From an uncultured Lachnospiraceae bacterium (GTDB taxonomy: Bacteria > Bacillota_A > Clostridia > Lachnospirales > Lachnospiraceae): a stretch of 64,000 bases of DNA. The notes beneath the pieces were generated by a model that searched no databases, was not told the DNA's origin, and worked only from the letters and a program-made list of their open reading frames with translations. The position numbers were made by a program, and so were the translations under genes. Below, one piece after another: positions 63,601 through 64,000 of this stretch; within the stretch, counting starts at the first letter, position 1; every line of letters begins with the position of its first letter. Location: positions 47,877-111,876 of the forward strand of contig CADCIU010000005.1 of assembly GCA_902801585.1 (NCBI GenBank), in the 5' to 3' direction.

Positions 63601-64000
63601 CGGCTCCGTTGATATCTGCATTCATGACCTTCCCGTCGTCCTGAAGATACAGTCCCCGCTTTATCCTCTTTCCGGTGAAGGACATGTTTTCCGCATCTCC
63701 TTGTCCGTATGTCGGGATATAGTCCCTGTTCCCGAAGCAGGCTTTTGAAGTATAGCTCTCTTCCTGGAGGATGACCCGAATCCCGTACCGCACACAGACC
63801 GTCTGCAGGATACGGCGGAATCTCGCGAAGGGGACCTGCACGAAGGACTGGTTTGTCTTTTTCTTCAGGTTTATCCCCTGCTTCTGACCTTTGTTGTAAC
63901 CGATGATGAGGTAGGAAAGGCCTCTCTTCTCCATCGTCCGGCAGATATAGTGGGCATACTTGTAGAATGTATCCCGCAGGAATGCGTCACGCTTCCTGGA
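63422..64000 (-). CDS. tnpB: TnpB, RNA-guided endonuclease of an IS200/IS605-type element (5' part beyond window)
   Basis: 192 codons up to the stop at 63422; the frame remains open to the right edge, so the N-terminal part is outside. Shows the conserved block IIGYNKGQKQGINLKKKTNQSF, the RuvC Glu in VILQEESYTSKACF, the basic SFTGKRIKRGLY and the last RuvC Asp in NADINGAANTGRK. A usual four-Cys zinc finger is not visible, as in the IS605 branch with the FxGKRIKRGLY segment. The nuclease domain in view has no frameshift. An Arg/Lys-rich tail of about 40 residues follows. Confidence 0.88.
   Translation of the reverse strand, partial: SRKRDAFLRDTFYKYAHYICRTMEKRGLSYLIIGYNKGQKQGINLKKKTNQSFVQVPFARFRRILQTVCVRYGIRVILQEESYTSKACFGNRDYIPTYGQGDAENMSFTGKRIKRGLYLQDDGKVMNADINGAANTGRKYDKRIFPEGMNCEYLYGTVKAMTYKDILCASRRRNKSNPGQTGQRAGVCPVTA

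Noticed and set aside
1..64000. tRNA, rRNA, CRISPR arrays, toxin-antitoxin pairs, prophage genes
   Set aside because: Looked for in all gaps and by gene content; no clover-leaf sequences with T-loop motifs, no spaced repeats and no phage or toxin motifs were recognised.

Overview
The window looks like chromosomal DNA of an anaerobic Clostridia species, most likely Lachnospiraceae. The signs are moderately GC-rich coding sequence, AG-rich Shine-Dalgarno sites, a MurE with the DNPR meso-diaminopimelate motif, a type III glutamine synthetase with an ANTAR protein, fused SecDF, EpsC-type serine acetyltransferase, and the Firmicutes gene orders recJ-murE-priA-def-fmt-rsmB-rlmN-prpC-prkC-rsgA and yicC-remA-gmk-rpoZ-rimO-pgsA. 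No rRNA, tRNA, CRISPR array or prophage was seen. Most of the window is core genome.

Layout. 1-5637 (minus): envelope genes, namely an LRR membrane protein, cardiolipin synthase and a large MscS-type channel cut by the left edge. 5750-19543 (minus): a ten-gene run for DNA repair and replication restart (recJ, priA), wall synthesis (murE), translation initiation and rRNA modification (def, fmt, rsmB, rlmN) and Ser/Thr signalling (prpC, prkC, rsgA), closed by a strong terminator. 19641-23929 (minus): secDF and a flotillin. 24391-27236 (plus): comM and dprA, facing hemW and lepA (minus, 27240-30253).

30276-38212 (minus) is the most unusual part. A five-gene operon joins two sugar-type ABC importer permeases to a MacA/HlyD-like adaptor, a two-TM protein with a MacB-like extracytoplasmic domain, and a very large solute-binding lipoprotein. 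No ATPase gene is present, and three of the five proteins carry long low-complexity segments (17 EPVK-type repeats, a Ser/Asp-rich insert, an acidic insert).

38348-43401 (minus): gpmI, an Lrp/AsnC regulator, proB, an L,D-transpeptidase and a small ANTAR protein. The last is divergent from glutamine synthetase III and a CDF metal transporter (plus, 43643-46925). 47040-52100 (minus): thiN, then pgsA, rimO, rpoZ, gmk, remA and yicC. The yicC promoter shares its -35 box with the divergent rqcH gene (plus). 54089-59064 (minus): larE-like gene, galT, epsC and a DUF815 ATPase. 59406-61997 (plus): a DUF1846 protein and a ROK glucokinase with a strong terminator, followed by a 72-73 bp tandem repeat carrying a perfect 20-bp palindrome. 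62273-64000 (minus): an alpha/beta hydrolase whose start codon lies 13 bp from the right end of an IS200/IS605-type element, whose tnpB gene runs off the window.

Gene functions rest on motifs read by eye from the translations. Start codons were adjusted by Shine-Dalgarno position where that changed the call.
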